Shown here: positions 1 through 11,070 of the stretch, in pieces | Layout: each line of letters starts with the position of its first letter | How positions within the stretch are numbered: position 1 is the first letter of the stretch | Assembly (NCBI GenBank): GCA_964036045.1 | Contig: OZ038385.1 | Location: 56,084,919 to 56,148,918, forward strand | Length of the DNA stretch: 64,000 nt | Reading direction: 5' to 3' | DNA from: Eutreptiella sp. 'Long Island Sound 2002' | Lineage: Eukaryota; Euglenozoa; Euglenophyceae; Eutreptiales; Eutreptiaceae | Program-made: the position numbers and the translations under genes | Notes under the pieces: generated by a model | The model's input: only the letters and a program-made list of their open reading frames with translations | Database searches by the model: none | Told to the model about the DNA's origin: nothing

Positions 1-1158
1 TCGTGCGGGGTGGTGGTGGGTATAAACATGCTTCATGTGCAAAATGATGTACTCTACGATGTTTTGCAATCATGTCTTCTTTCAACTGTGTTATTTACAT
101 GGCGAAGGAGAGCATTCTTTTCAATGGGTATTGTTTCAATGGCAAACGGACTAAGAATGCAATCAATTTTAGATCCAAAACGATAACCTGATTGTTTTTA
201 AAGGCGCAAAGTTGTCTTTTTTTTAATTTTGTTATTGCTTGCTTTTGTGGCTATGTTTATGTACGTTTTGGAGATCATCAATGGGCTCCCTCCGGCATAC
301 ATATGTTGGTTTTTAGCCACACAACTTTTTGGCGGTATGCATCCATCAATTGCGTCCTAAATGAGCTAGCCATCAAACTTCTTCGATTTTTTCCTTCTTG
401 TTGCATTCAAAGGGCACTCTTTTAACAGCTCCTCGTCTGCTACAAACCAAGGATTGGTGGTGACCGCCGAACACATTTCACTGATTGAGGAGTTGGTTTT
501 AGTACCCAATTGAAGCTTCAAAGAAACAAGAAACCCCATTTCTCAGAGATGTGAACCACAAATGCGGCACAACAATTGGTGTTGTGCTAAAAGAGATTAA
601 AATTTTTTCTACTTCAAAATATTGCACACGTAACATCACAGCTGCAGTAGAATGCGACTGCTATACCAATCACCGAGCAAACGAAAGAGAGCGTGCACAA
701 AAGAAGGCGTAAAAGAAGTGAAAACTGAAGAACATCAATGGAAACTATGATGAACATGGTCATGCGGGCAAGGATGATGAACACGGACCCAATACTAACA
801 CCATTGGTGTGCGCTACAAGCGAGAAGAACTGACGGAGCTTGGGCTGTACTTTCTAATGAGCACCAAAGCATGGCGGCATGTTTAGGATCTATGCCAAGT
901 GGAAAGCGGGGAAGAAGATGCAAAAAAAGAAAAGGAATGAAGAAGGGGCTGGATGTAAACTAAGGATATTAGGGAACCAATTTGAACACTTTAGCAATGG
1001 GGTGCAGGAGGAGGGTGTGAGCGGCGATGCGGGTGTGGGTTTGTAACCAAGTGGACGCATGGCTGCCACAGGGTTCCACAACAAGGTAGAAACGGTGTTT
1101 TTGGTGATGCATGTAGGATTCGTGGGGGTCTATTCCGGCAACGTCAATAGGGGGGTTT
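1..1158. other. No gene recognised
   Basis: I see no supportable gene here. Open frames are short, and none carries a domain or composition that stands out on either strand. The sequence is moderately A/T-rich with purine runs around 900-960. It could be intergenic or intronic. Confidence 0.5.
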
Positions 1159-1275
1159 TCAGTAAATTTGGGGGGGGGGTTGGTACATTTTGGGTTTTTT
1201 TTTGGGATCTGCCGGAGGGTTTCTTGGTACAAAAGGAGAGGTTTTTTGGTACCTCTCGGGGGGGTTTTGGTAGGC
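1159..1275 (+). repeat. G/T-rich minisatellite, short copy
   Basis: Runs of five to nine G alternate with T-rich stretches and GGTACA/GGTACC-like words (for example TTGGTACATTTTGGG). The pattern matches the larger array at 3585-3960. The minus strand gives repetitive Pro/Lys/Tyr/Asn/Thr peptides typical of translated minisatellite rather than protein. Several G-runs close together mean the plus strand could form G-quadruplexes. Confidence 0.7.
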
Positions 1276-1499
1276 ACCAGTATTTGTTGTATCATTCCCA
1301 CCCTGCGCAAAGAGCGGCCTGTGCAAAACTCCGCGCAAATTCTGACCGACACTGCCCCAAAATATGGTGTTGCTCACCTCCTAAAGCGACTATTGTTGGC
1401 CCAAAAATGGAGAAGTGGCACCTTTATTTTTCACATGAATTGTTTTAAAGGGCATATATCCAAAATTCTTTTGGGATCGATTGCGAACATAAGGTTTGG

Positions 1500-1910
1500 A
1501 ACCTGCTAGTTTTGAAAATAACCGGTGTTACACGATTTTTTTTTACAAAAATAACCGTTTTGGCCGATTAATAGTTTTCAAAATAACCGGTTTTCCGATC
1601 AATTGCCCATTACTAACCAAATTTTTGCAATCGGCAAAAGAGAGCCCATACAAGTCGAAGCACAGCGATCAAAACTACGTCGGAAACTTTAATTCACCAT
1701 TGGCCATCGCTTATTGCTACCAAACCCTCCGTTTAGTGCAAAAGTTGGACAAAATGTACTGCCGAAAAGAACCAAAAATTTTTGGAACCATTCCGAGTAA
1801 TTGGTTTAAATCGGTTTTCAAAATAACCGGTCGTGCCAATTGTTCTGAAAATAATCTCCGATTATTGCCGATAACCGGTTTTTCCGATTAATTGGTAAAA
1901 CCGGTTCCGA
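1500..1910 (+). repeat. Interspersed AAAATAACCGGTT repeats
   Basis: The word AAAATAACCGGT (or AAAATAACCGTT) followed by TTTCCGATTAATTGG-like sequence recurs about six times, near 1513, 1550, 1583, 1819, 1850 and 1872, with unrelated sequence in the middle. The ACCGGT core is a 6-bp palindrome. It looks like a decayed short repeat. No protein is evident. Confidence 0.55.
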
Positions 1911-3528
1911 ACCCTATTCGAACATGCCGAAATCAACTGGAGTATAGCTAGGGGTGATTGATTTTGCGCTGGTGGGACCCCCTCCCCCCGGCCGCCTAAA
2001 CCATTACACCCCGACATGCAGCGGAGAGTGAATAAATCAAAATGCATTTGCTGTCTCTTGCTTTTGGCCTAAAAAGGCACGTGGGCAGATATCACATACC
2101 GACAAATGACCCAAGAATGCATATTCCATGGGCATCCTTCATGCAGCCTACACATTCGCCTTCCCTTTGCAGAACAACCAGCAATATTTCGCCGTGTGGT
2201 CCGTGCCCCCCGGTAAACACATAGTGTTTTGGGGGCTAAACTGCACCCTATGACTAGGGGATGGTCATTGTACACGATCTTGAGCTGATGCGAAAAGATT
2301 TCCGTGCTGGGCCTCTGTACTGTTCACCTGCACAACACAAACATGCACAAGATCATTTGAAAAAACATGCAAACCGGCGACCATGGTGACAACCGTGCAA
2401 CCATGTAGATATATGGGTGCACTGGTATTGGTGCTACCTCCTGATCAGGCTTGGGTTTGGGTTTTGCGTTTGCACAAACTTTTGAGCAACCGTTCCCAAT
2501 GCCATGCTCTGCACCACACGTTGGGCTCCGTGGATGGAGCAAAAACCGCTGAGTTGACAATGTTGTTACCATTGAGAATTCTTGGTCCAGGCCAAAATGC
2601 TACAAAATCAATTTTGGTTCCAAAAAGAGGGAGTCACATTTGCAGTTTTACGGCGGTAGGATGGTTTTTACGGCAGAGTTTTTTTTTAAACAATATTTTG
2701 GCATAGATTACTATCAGCACAATTTGAGGCTCAATATGTGAAATAACCAACCAAAATGGGAGGTTAGCACCGAGCACGACCCCCCATGTCAGGGCTGCTT
2801 CACAAAACCCAACTTGGTAGCCTTTTTTGTAATATGTTTGATGTATTTTCACTATTAAACCACTCATGTGTATGTTATCTAAACCCATGGCAATGCAACA
2901 AATATATGGTCGTTTGGTGCCCTCAAGGCTCATTCTTTTTGCAATGTTGCAAAAAGAAGGAAGTGTTTTAGCCCTTTAAAGCAAATGTGTTTTCTCTGAG
3001 ATTTTGTTCAATCGTAAAAGACACCATTTTTTGGCAATGTATTTTTTTCGCGAACGAAGTGCATCATGGGCGCATATTGATTGTTGGGGCGGAATACTTT
3101 TTGAATATTTTTTGTCGAAATGAACCAGTTCGAATATTGTTCTAGGCTTGCGTCAAATCCCATCGTAAAAGAATAACATACAAAAGAGATGAAAAGGAAT
3201 TCGCGCATCATGCATCGTGCCGTTGACCTAATTTGGTTTGGGTTTTTGGTGGCATCAAAAGTGGGTGCGGTGGTGGTGTCCGAGTGTGGTATGGGAGCTG
3301 GTAGGGAGGGTTGCATCGGCTTTTGTGGTGGTTGTGTTGTGTTGTTTTTTTTGGTGGTCGTGGTTGATTTTGTGGCTGGCCCCATTTTTCTTTTTTTGAC
3401 TAAGTCTGGAATGGGCTCTGGCGGTACGTGCGGCATGGTGTGGTCCTTTTTCTTTCTGATTGGCTTGGAATCATTTTTTAGCTGTTTTGACTTAAATTTT
3501 AGCGCTTTTCTTAAATTTTAGCGCATCT
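1911..3528. other. No gene recognised
   Basis: Mixed sequence without a recognisable domain. Small open frames occur in all six frames and overlap each other, as expected by chance. The stretch 3000-3480 is T-rich with GGTGGT and GTTGTGTTG runs, which give low-complexity frames on both strands. Confidence 0.45.
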
Positions 3529-3566
3529 AAAACGAAAGATTTCGCATCTAAAAAAAAGATTACCCC
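3529..3566 (+). repeat. Flanking direct repeat, left copy (right copy at 4374-4410)
   Basis: The word GATTTCGCATCTA followed by an A-run and GATT occurs here and again at 4374-4410 with few differences. The two copies lie about 845 bp apart and bracket the G/T-rich minisatellite at 3585-3960 plus about 400 bp of unrelated sequence. They may mark the ends of a small insertion, or be two members of a dispersed A-rich repeat. Confidence 0.5.
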
Positions 3567-3584
3567 AGAGAACCCCCGCGAAGG

Positions 3585-3960
3585 TTTTTTTTGGTACATT
3601 TTGGGGGTTGTGTGGGGGGTTTTTTGGTATATTTTGGGAGGTTTTTTGGTATTTGGCAGGTGGTTTTTCAGTACATTTTGGGGGGTTTATTGGTACATTT
3701 CGGGGGGTTTTTTCGTACATTCCGGGGAGTTTTTTTGGTACATTTTGGGGGAGGTTTTGGTACATCTCGGGGAGTTTTTGGGGTACAATTAGGGGGGTTT
3801 ATGGTACACTTAGGGGGGTTTATGGTACAATTAGGGGGGTTGTGCGGTGCAACTAGGGGGTTTATGATACAATTCAGGGGGTTTCAAGTACACATCTGGG
3901 ATTTTCAGTACATTTTGTCGGGTCATTTTCGGGGCATTTTTTTAATACCCTCTGGGAGTG
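3585..3960 (+). repeat. G/T-rich minisatellite, main array
   Basis: Roughly a dozen degenerate units of about 28-32 bp, each with a GGTACATTTTGGGGG-like core and runs of 5-7 G spaced by T-rich linkers, in one orientation. It resembles 1159-1275. Four or more G-runs within about 100 bp occur throughout, so G-quadruplex formation on the plus strand is plausible. Peptides from the minus strand (Pro/Lys/Asn/Tyr repeats) are by-products. Confidence 0.8.
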
Positions 3961-5235
3961 AGTGGGGTGTGGTTCAAAATGGGTTCCTATTCACAAAACA
4001 CAAGAATGCCAACCAAAAGGTGAATACACAGGTGCGAAAGAGAAAGTGAAGTGGGATATGGGCGCAACGTAGTGTAACAAGAATGGCACGATTTAGTTTT
4101 TTTTTCTAATTGCTACATACTTTTGCGGTTCAAGCATGTGTTTGCTTGTCTATGCGTTCGCATTGATACAACATTCGTATGATTATTTGCGTGTGCATTT
4201 TGTTGAACACCCTTTGTGCCTCTGAGCTATCCCACGGAGGCTCCCATTTGGTGAATGCCACATTTGAAATCACTTTTAATGCGCAACCAAATGTGAACAT
4301 GCTATTTTGCATTCTCCACAACTCTCCTTTCATCACGCCGCAAAAACAGCTAAAAAAATGAGCAAAAACATCTAAAAGAAAAGATTTCGCATCTAGAAAA
4401 AAAGATTCTCTACTAAAAATAAGATTCCAACAAAACCCAAAATCTAAAAAAAAATCACTCGCATGTTTAAAAACGTCAAAAAAGCAGAATCTTTTTTTTT
4501 TTAGATGGCCAGGTAAAAAGTGAGATTTTGGTAAAACTAAAAGAACACAAAGCCGGGGGTGGGGAGGGGAGGCAGAAATGCAGTTCCTAGGGGCACCCGA
4601 CCGGATGAATCATCCACATTCTTTAGCGAATCCTGAAAAACAAGGCACAAAGCAAAGAACGGTAAAGAATGCCAACAAGACCGGAGCAGATGGCTGAGCA
4701 TTTGCAGAATGTGCTGTTGCAGTACACACTACATCACGTGAAAATGATGTAACCCACTTGATGGCGTCGGGACATGCCACTGTGGAAATGACGCACAAGA
4801 AGCCTTCCTTGTGGAGAAGGGCTAAACTGCCGTGGATTTTTGGACATGCTAAACAAATACAGAACCAGCATCCCTCCCTGTGTGCACCTTGGTCCGTCCA
4901 TGTTGACCGCCATCTGAAGATATTTGGAAAGAGCAAAACTTGAGCATGAAATTATGGGCAAAATTGTGCACCCACTGAGTAGTGCTTGAAAGCAACCTCT
5001 ACGAGGCAATACCACTCGGCTTTGTGCACCGAATAATGCCTCTAAACAAAATCTGAGCAAGGAATCTGAACGTTGGGACTGACTTGCACAGGAAGGTGGG
5101 TGGCACAATGCATTGCAGAAGAAATGAGCAGAAAAAACCTGGCTGGATCACTCTGCATCTGAAAAGACGTCCCCACTCAGACACCCACACAACTACGACA
5201 CACTGCTTGTGTGGACAGGCAAACAGTGGGGATCA
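3961..5235. other. No gene recognised
   Basis: 3961-4600 is A/T-rich with repeated AAAAAGATT words (4370-4510) and no coding signal. 4600-5235 has several overlapping open frames of 60-124 codons on both strands. None matches a family I recognise and none is clearly better than its antisense partner. This stretch lies downstream of the minus-strand Tudor-like exon, so part of it could be its 3' untranslated region. Confidence 0.4.
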
Positions 5236-5838
5236 CTGTCATTCCTCTTCCATGTACTGACCACACACCCGCAGAAAGACACGATGCTCTCTGGAAAACC
5301 TCTGGCCCGTCAATTTCTCAAAGGCCTCTGCGCGTACCTGGTTCGCAGGTGAAAGGCGGATCTCAGAAGACTTGCGCCTGTCATCTACAATGACCTTCCA
5401 CAACTCATCACATCTCCGTTGGTCGTTGCACAGGTTACCAGTGTACCCCACGGGCACCTCGAAACGTTTCCTGTTGATGTACAAGGCTTCAGGGCTTTGC
5501 GATGTCCCTGGCTGGGTATTCATCTGTGCAGCTGAGCGCAGGGACGTTTTTGGGTCTGTTGCTTCGTGGTCAGAGTCTGGATACAAAGGGGCCTCTGATG
5601 CACTATCAGAACTTGAAATGCTATGAAAAGCAGCCCATGCAGCTGCCTCAGTAAGAAACACATCTGCAATGGAATGAGAACTGGGTTTCTTATCAGTCTG
5701 CCACTTGATCGTGCACTCAGAGCCCTCCACCGCGAGCACCTGACCCCAATGCAAATTGTCCCCTGACCGCAAGTGGTGAATGAACACTCCACACACTTTG
5801 TCGCCCTTTGAGGCTTTGCAATGCATGGGTTGTAAACA
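5236..5838 (-). CDS. Tudor/SH3-like protein, probable last exon
   Basis: An uninterrupted minus-strand frame of about 195-200 codons ends in TGA at 5236. Its N-terminal ~60 residues (GDKVCGVF..., then WGQVLAVEGSECTIKW) look like one small beta-barrel of the Tudor/SH3/agenet type, a fold that often binds modified histone tails or nucleic acid. A Ser/Asp-rich linker follows, then a basic C-terminal helical part (RCDELWKVIVDDRRKSS... and FEKLTGQRFSREHRVFL). Upstream on the minus strand a pyrimidine-rich stretch ends in CAG at 5839-5842, a credible splice acceptor, so I infer an intron and a missing 5' part. No close family is recognised. This is one of the best candidates for a host exon, but it could come from a mobile element. 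Confidence 0.45.
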
Positions 5839-6109
5839 CTGGAGTGAAAGGGGGGCAATCAGTGCAGCAAATTGTCAAGCATGGGTGTGAAAGGCAAGAA
5901 GGAAAGGGGGGCAGGGGGGTAGGAGTGAGACATTTGCTCCAGCTGCCAGCATGTAGTCCCTTCCTCAATCTTGAGACGCCGGTTCCGCTGAAACTAGAAA
6001 TTGTGCCCCTGGGCTCTGGCTAACATGGCTGAGTGCCCTACTTTACAAAATCCAGGCATTACCTATGCCCGGCCGGATAGCTGGGAGGCACAGTGCAAAA
6101 AAAAAAGTC

Positions 6110-6110
6110 G

Positions 6111-6177
<67 letters not shown>

Positions 6178-6230
6178 TATCATCATCATTATCATCATCA
6201 TCATCGTCATCATCATCATCATCATCATCT
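6110..6230 (+). repeat. (CAT)n microsatellite, about 40 repeats
   Basis: An almost perfect CAT trinucleotide run, interrupted by a few TATCAT and CGTCAT variants near the right end. The long poly-His, poly-Ile, poly-Asp and poly-Met frames it creates on both strands are artefacts of the repeat, not genes. Confidence 0.97.
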
Positions 6231-7132
6231 GCATCGCAATTTGGGTTGCATTCCCCATAATAACAGGTCAGCAATTCCATATGCATCGCAGGATTTGGGG
6301 GGGTGTCGTTGCATGGTGCACGTATGGTTCAAAGGTTTTTGGACGTTCACCCAGAATTTCATTCAGTGGAACGGCCCTCACAGAAACACACTAGTAAACC
6401 ACATATATACACGAGCAAAAATGCTTGGAAATCACATCTCTGTACTAAACTACACCTTTGCTAGCAAATGGAGGTATTAGGGTTGGCAAGGGTCATCAGA
6501 TTCACCGTGCAATGCTTCTCTCCAGGAGGCATTGGTGGATAAATGGAGCGAAGCACAGGGGTCTGGTGCGTTTTCCTGGCCCTGCGACTGTGGAAGGCAG
6601 TGAGTAGACGGCCGTGCATTGAATAACCCAGACTAAGAAAGGACAACAAAACACACACAACAGGCACACAGGCACACGGGGGGGGGGGGGGGACCTCAGT
6701 CTGCTGGTACAACATGAGGTTTTGCCAGGTTTTCCTTGTCCAATCCTTGTCCACTGGCGCCAGTGGCCACTGACTAAACAATAAGAAAATAGCAGGGCAT
6801 CACAGTGGCGTACTCCCCCCCGCTAGCAAGAACAACGGTAAAAATCCTAAAATTTGACAGAAGCAACACCTTCCGTTGCTGTAACACGGGTGCTGTTCTT
6901 GCAAGGGGGGGGGGCAATGTAGTGGAGGTAGTTGCTGGGAGGTGGGAGTGCGATTTGGGTTGTAATAGATTAGTTTCACTTATAGACAAGGAGTAAAAAC
7001 ATGCCACAATTATCAGGATAAAGGGATCAAAACAGCGATGATCCATAATGGGCATGATCCGCCAAAGCAGCTAAGGGTGCCGCTGTCAGAGGAGCCTCAC
7101 ATTTTAAAGAAGGTACTGCATGTAGATACTCC
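6231..7132. other. No gene recognised; homopolymer tracts
   Basis: Contains G-runs near 6678-6692 and 6904-6914. No domain is recognised. It lies 3' of the non-LTR element frame that ends near 7136 on the minus strand, so part may be that element's 3' untranslated tail. I see no poly-A end to prove this. Confidence 0.35.
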
Positions 7133-7135
7133 TCA

Positions 7136-7570
7136 TAATGGCGGGTTTCTAACGCCTCCTGTACCTCTCTAATGGGTTAAAATTTGACTGCAGAAAGTAC
7201 ATACAGGACCTGCTCCAAGGTCTAAAAAGGGGAGGACAGGTCTATTGCTGGTGCTGAAAAACTTTGTGGAAAAGTGGAGAGCAACCGACATTTGGTCGAC
7301 GTGACCCCAACATACTGAGCGTGCTTTCTTCAAAAATGCAGAGTAGTATGGTGGCAAACTGGAGATGTCTTAAAGGAGTGTGCGTTGATACAGTTGTTTA
7401 GATATAGTGCTATAGATGTCTTGATAGAGTGTGTTGGGCAGACTTCCTATTCCCGCAAACCTGTCGGCTTCATTGTTACCCCAAATACCAATGCATGAAA
7501 GAGCCATGCCCCATTTGAGGTCTCTGTGTGGTGACTCTTGCAACGAGAGGAGGGTTTCCACTGGGGACAT
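7136..7570 (-). pseudogene. Non-LTR retrotransposon RNase H and C-terminal segment
   Basis: The minus-strand frame begins with residues resembling the end of a retroelement RNase H domain: LKWGMALSCIGIWGNNEADR matches the family pattern W-x-x-x-H-x-GI-x-GNE-x-ADx-LA, where GNxEAD carries the last catalytic Asp. The His of the family is replaced. The frame meets TAA at 7367-7369, yet continues in the same frame through a segment ending in VCTFCSQ, reminiscent of the Cys-containing tail after RNase H in LINE ORF2 proteins. It passes a TAG at 7166 and closes at TGA about 7136. Under the standard code this is a broken element. If TAA/TAG read as Gln, the whole 435 bp is one frame. Confidence 0.6.
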
Positions 7571-8554
7571 TCAAAACTGGTCGGAAGGATCCCACCCAGC
7601 CGAGCAATATCCCTCTCTCTGCTGCTACTGCAGTGCCCTGCAGCATGTAAGAGTCTGTACACACACGCGCGCACGATTTTAACATTTGTGATGAATTGGA
7701 GTGCTCTGATGGCTGCTTGAGAGAGTTGTTTGTTGGAACGAAAATGCGTCGGTAAAAAGGCAGAAACCTAGTGCGTGGTGGTGGTAGGGGGGAGGGGGGG
7801 TTGGTCAAGAGCAATTCGGTTGTGTGTTTTTTTTTTGCGTATTTTAACTGGAGCATTTTGAATACACATAAGTGGGGGCCAAAACCTGTTGATTACTCAC
7901 CAGAAATGTGTGGTGTGGCGACGTCTTGCATGTAAAAGAAAACAAGGAAGCCTGCCCATATCATAGGCGCTGCATGCCGCCGGACTATTCCCCCTTCAAC
8001 TTCAACTGTTCCCCTGTTCCCCCTTTGGCTATTTCCCGTGACCTCGTGGCCCAACAGCCCTTTCAACCCTCTGCTACATGTCGAGGCCGACGTCAGCACA
8101 GCGGCGATGAGGCCACTGACCCTGCTCCATTTGTGAATCGCATCCTTCACTCAGACCCTTGAAGTGTGCCAAGGCAGACGGACCAACGGCATCGGGGCAT
8201 CCGGGCCGATCCTGATCGGGCGTCCCCTGGAGACATCCAGCGGACATGGCAGTGAATTGGTATGGACTTTGGACAATGTATTGAGCCCGCGCAGGCCTAC
8301 TCATGAGCCCGCCCGGTGCTGGACCTTTGCTGGAAAAGGTGCACACGACCCGGAGGCGATACCTGGACTAGTCAGAAATGGCCTAATCGGGGGACAATGT
8401 CGCATGTACTTTTGGTGATGTTTCGCATGTTCCTTTTGACACCCACGATGACATATTTGGCAACGACGCTGACACATGCTGACGCCCATGTCGCTAACTA
8501 ACCTAGCAGATGCCGGAGCACAGTGTGGGAAAGAGGCACAGTTTCAGCCAAGGC
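7571..8554. other. No gene recognised
   Basis: No family recognised. The 5' continuation of the RNase H frame is lost at a TGA just upstream of 7570, and the rest of the element is not identifiable. Open frames at 7908-8162 (plus) and 8074-8346 (minus) overlap each other and neither stands out. Confidence 0.4.
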
Positions 8555-8665
8555 TGACCTCACCTCACCTCACCTCACCTCGCCTCACCTCACCTCACCT
8601 CACCTCAGGTCTGGGCACCTTACCTCACGGTAGCTCACCTCAGCTCACCTCAACTCGTCTCCACA
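8555..8665 (+). repeat. (CTCAC)n pentanucleotide repeat
   Basis: CTCAC/ACCTC repeats about 10 times without interruption from 8558 to about 8605, then continues in degraded form (AGCTCACCTCA, CAACTCGTCTC) to about 8665. A microsatellite with a decayed right shoulder. Confidence 0.9.
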
Positions 8666-9669
8666 TCACTTCTCCCCGCCCTTTCCGCATCTTCCGTCGT
8701 TACCCAGTGCGTTGCATGCTGTTAGGGCCTTCGGCGCGCCCCATGCCACGTGGCGCATGTTCACATCCGCTGAGGATGCAGTGCTATTCCAGAATCCTGA
8801 AGATCCCCGGGACCGCCCCCCATACCGGGGGGTGGGATATGTAGCACAGAAATTCTGGTGCAAAAAGGCTTACCGAAAATCCCTGACGCAAATCTGACAT
8901 CCATTTTTTCATGCCATCAGACAACGTTGAAAGCTGCAGCTGCAGCCAAACGCAAGAAACGAGCCAAAGACGATGTCTGTTTCCAGAAAATGGACACAAT
9001 TAAAAAGCATTTTTGAGGACTGGGACAGAATCTGTGGAGTTATCATCCCGCCCCCCCCAAATCCCTGGTAGTCCTCACTCGTTCGGGCCCCTTATTCCCG
9101 GTCTGTTCTGTTGGACTCCTCCAGCCCACGACGGTTACCTCGGCGCCTCTGTGTTGCATTACGTAGAAGATCGTATGCGGCACCCAATGGCACATCCTCA
9201 GGAGCGGGGGAGGCGCGACCGTTACAGTGCGGGGAAAGGGGCCATACCACCATCCCTTGAGGAAAAACGCACACTCGACGCCAGACAACGAAATGCGGGG
9301 CGTCCATCTTGATTCAGGCATCCAAAATGATGCCTGCTGCCCTGGACATCACAAACGGCAGCACACATGACATAATGGCCCCAGGACACTCGCAGCCCCA
9401 TCCACATTACGCACCCTCAGTCTCAGTCGCCGTGTTGCCTGACCGGCAGCTGTGGCAGAGTGCATACGGGCTCAATGCGTGTGGCTGCATTTCGGCGAAC
9501 TACCGTTCCTTCTCCCCCTCCTTCTTCCCCTCCTTTGTCCCATCAGCACGGAGCGGATATTCAGTTGGCCACCAGTCTGGAGTGTGGACACGATGGAAGG
9601 GCTGCCACGGGTGGGATCTCCGGCTTTAGGCGCGTCATGGGCAGGGGCCTGCGTGAGTTCTTCTTGGAG
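8666..9669. other. No gene recognised
   Basis: GC-rich mixed sequence with overlapping open frames of 60-110 codons on both strands. No domain, membrane segment or convincing exon boundary is seen. Confidence 0.4.
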
Positions 9670-10212
9670 TCAAGGACTGGGTTGGTGTGGCGTGGACACC
9701 GGCGGAAGAAGGGACCTGTGCGAGGCCAAGGACGCGGCACTGGGAGGGGAGGTTGGGGGTGCGAGCATAGGCTGCTGGTAAGTGCGGGCGCCGGCGGGTG
9801 AGGAGTAGGCGTGTGGTTGGACCGGGGGAGAGGAGGTAGTGGGGATTTGGGCCCCAGGGGGGGGGGGGGGGGGGCTGGGAAGTATTAGAAGGGGGGGAAG
9901 GGGGGGGGCCTGGGATCCAACAGTTTGTGTACCAAAAATGGCCTGACCAGATTCTCCCAATGGTAAATTTCGTTCTTTCCCACGATGGTCACTTTGGTCT
10001 TGGGGGGGGGGTCCAAGGGGGGGTACCCCCACTCCTCCTACGGTGTACGGCCATTCTAATACTTCCCTGGGGTTGACCCTTCTCCTTTGCGTTTCGGGGA
10101 TGGACAAAAGATCCCCCCCCCCCCCTCCGTTGATGACTTCCGATTCAAGAAATATGGGCCCCTGAAACCGGCATGGCGCCAGAGGAGACGTGGACCCCAA
10201 ACTGTAGAACAA
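9670..10212 (-). CDS. Proline-rich hypothetical protein
   Basis: A 180-codon minus-strand frame without stops. The N-terminal ~95 residues have a mixed, protein-like composition (for example IPETQRRRVNPREVLEWPY). The C-terminal half is Pro/Ser/Thr/Gln-rich and lies over C-runs. The region holds several G/C homopolymers, so the frame may partly reflect low complexity. No family is recognised. It abuts a short relic at 10190-10260 that has a homologue near 11 kb. Confidence 0.25.
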   Translation of the reverse strand: MFYSLGSTSPLAPCRFQGPIFLESEVINGGGGGDLLSIPETQRRRVNPREVLEWPYTVGGVGVPPLGPPPQDQSDHRGKERNLPLGESGQAIFGTQTVGSQAPPLPPLLILPSPPPPPPGAQIPTTSSPPVQPHAYSSPAGARTYQQPMLAPPTSPPSAASLASHRSLLPPVSTPHQPSP

Positions 10213-10260
10213 GCGAAAACGCTATTTTTGGAATCAGCATGACGAAGGCGTCCAGAAAAG
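10190..10260 (+). repeat. Dispersed coding-like relic, copy 1 (copy 2 at 10975-11065)
   Basis: The plus strand here and at 10975-11065 is similar at DNA level and in translation: TVEQAKTLFLESA followed by a basic stretch, against TSEKVEMVFLESAQRGG. Both follow GC-rich sequence. The shared reading frame suggests two fragments of one former protein-coding repeat. The family is unknown. Confidence 0.4.
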
Positions 10261-10568
10261 TCATTATGTGCCTAATATTCAGCGAATATTTTCCCAACCT
10301 TTTTTGACCTTTGCCCCCCCCCCCCCCCCAAAAAACCTCGGGCGCCGAAGTTCATAGTGAAGTGCATAGCTGAAGGCCCATCTTGTAGATCATAAATCGT
10401 CTATTCTGCCCTCTCCAGAGCACCCCCCCCCCCTCCCCCCGCAAATTAAACACACATTTATTGCATCCATCCCTGCTGGGATGAGGGCTGAACCATCAAA
10501 GGTGGAGTGTGGTTCACTTTGGAGGGTGTTCTGCACCACTCATGTTTTTGTGGGGGGGTAGATCCAAT

Positions 10569-10690
10569 CAAGGTGAGCTAGGCGAAGGTGTTCAGGGGGG
10601 TAATTAAGGTGAGTTAGGCGAAGGTGTTTGGGGGGCGGGGTAATTAAGGTGAGCTAGGCGAAGGTGTTCGGGGGGGTAATTAAGGTGAGC
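10569..10690 (+). repeat. 36-40 bp tandem repeat, about 3.3 copies
   Basis: The unit AAGGTGAGCTAGGCGAAGGT plus GTTCGGGGGGGTAATT repeats with periods of 36, 40 and 36 bp. The middle unit has a 4-base insertion in its G-run. It contains AAGGTGAG, a good splice-donor word, in each unit, but no surrounding exon structure is seen. Confidence 0.9.
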
Positions 10691-11070
10691 TAGAGACTTC
10701 CCTGTTTAACACAGCCACCTCCCGAGAGCCACTGGGATTGCAACCACTCAAAGGCACATAACTTAAAAAAAAAGTGGGAAGGAGGGATGATGCAATTGGT
10801 GTGTGAAAAACGCACTGCCAGAGCGAGAACCTACTGCATGTCTGTTGTCTGCATGCATACAGTACACATCAAGAAAGAGCTGCGGGTGACCAAGCTGCGG
10901 CGTTTGGGGTTTGGGGGGGGGGCGATAGAGCCCTCTGTGCGGAACCCCTTAGAGCCCCCCAAGGGATGACCCGGGGGCGATCCAGACCCGAAACTTCAGA
11001 AAAAGTGGAAATGGTATTTCTGGAATCAGCGCAACGAGGAGGTCCGGGATACTTCATCCGTCTGGAACTC

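Noticed and set aside
6001-6480. Long poly-His / poly-Ile / poly-Asp / poly-Met open frames
   Set aside because: They are translations of the (CAT)n microsatellite in different frames.
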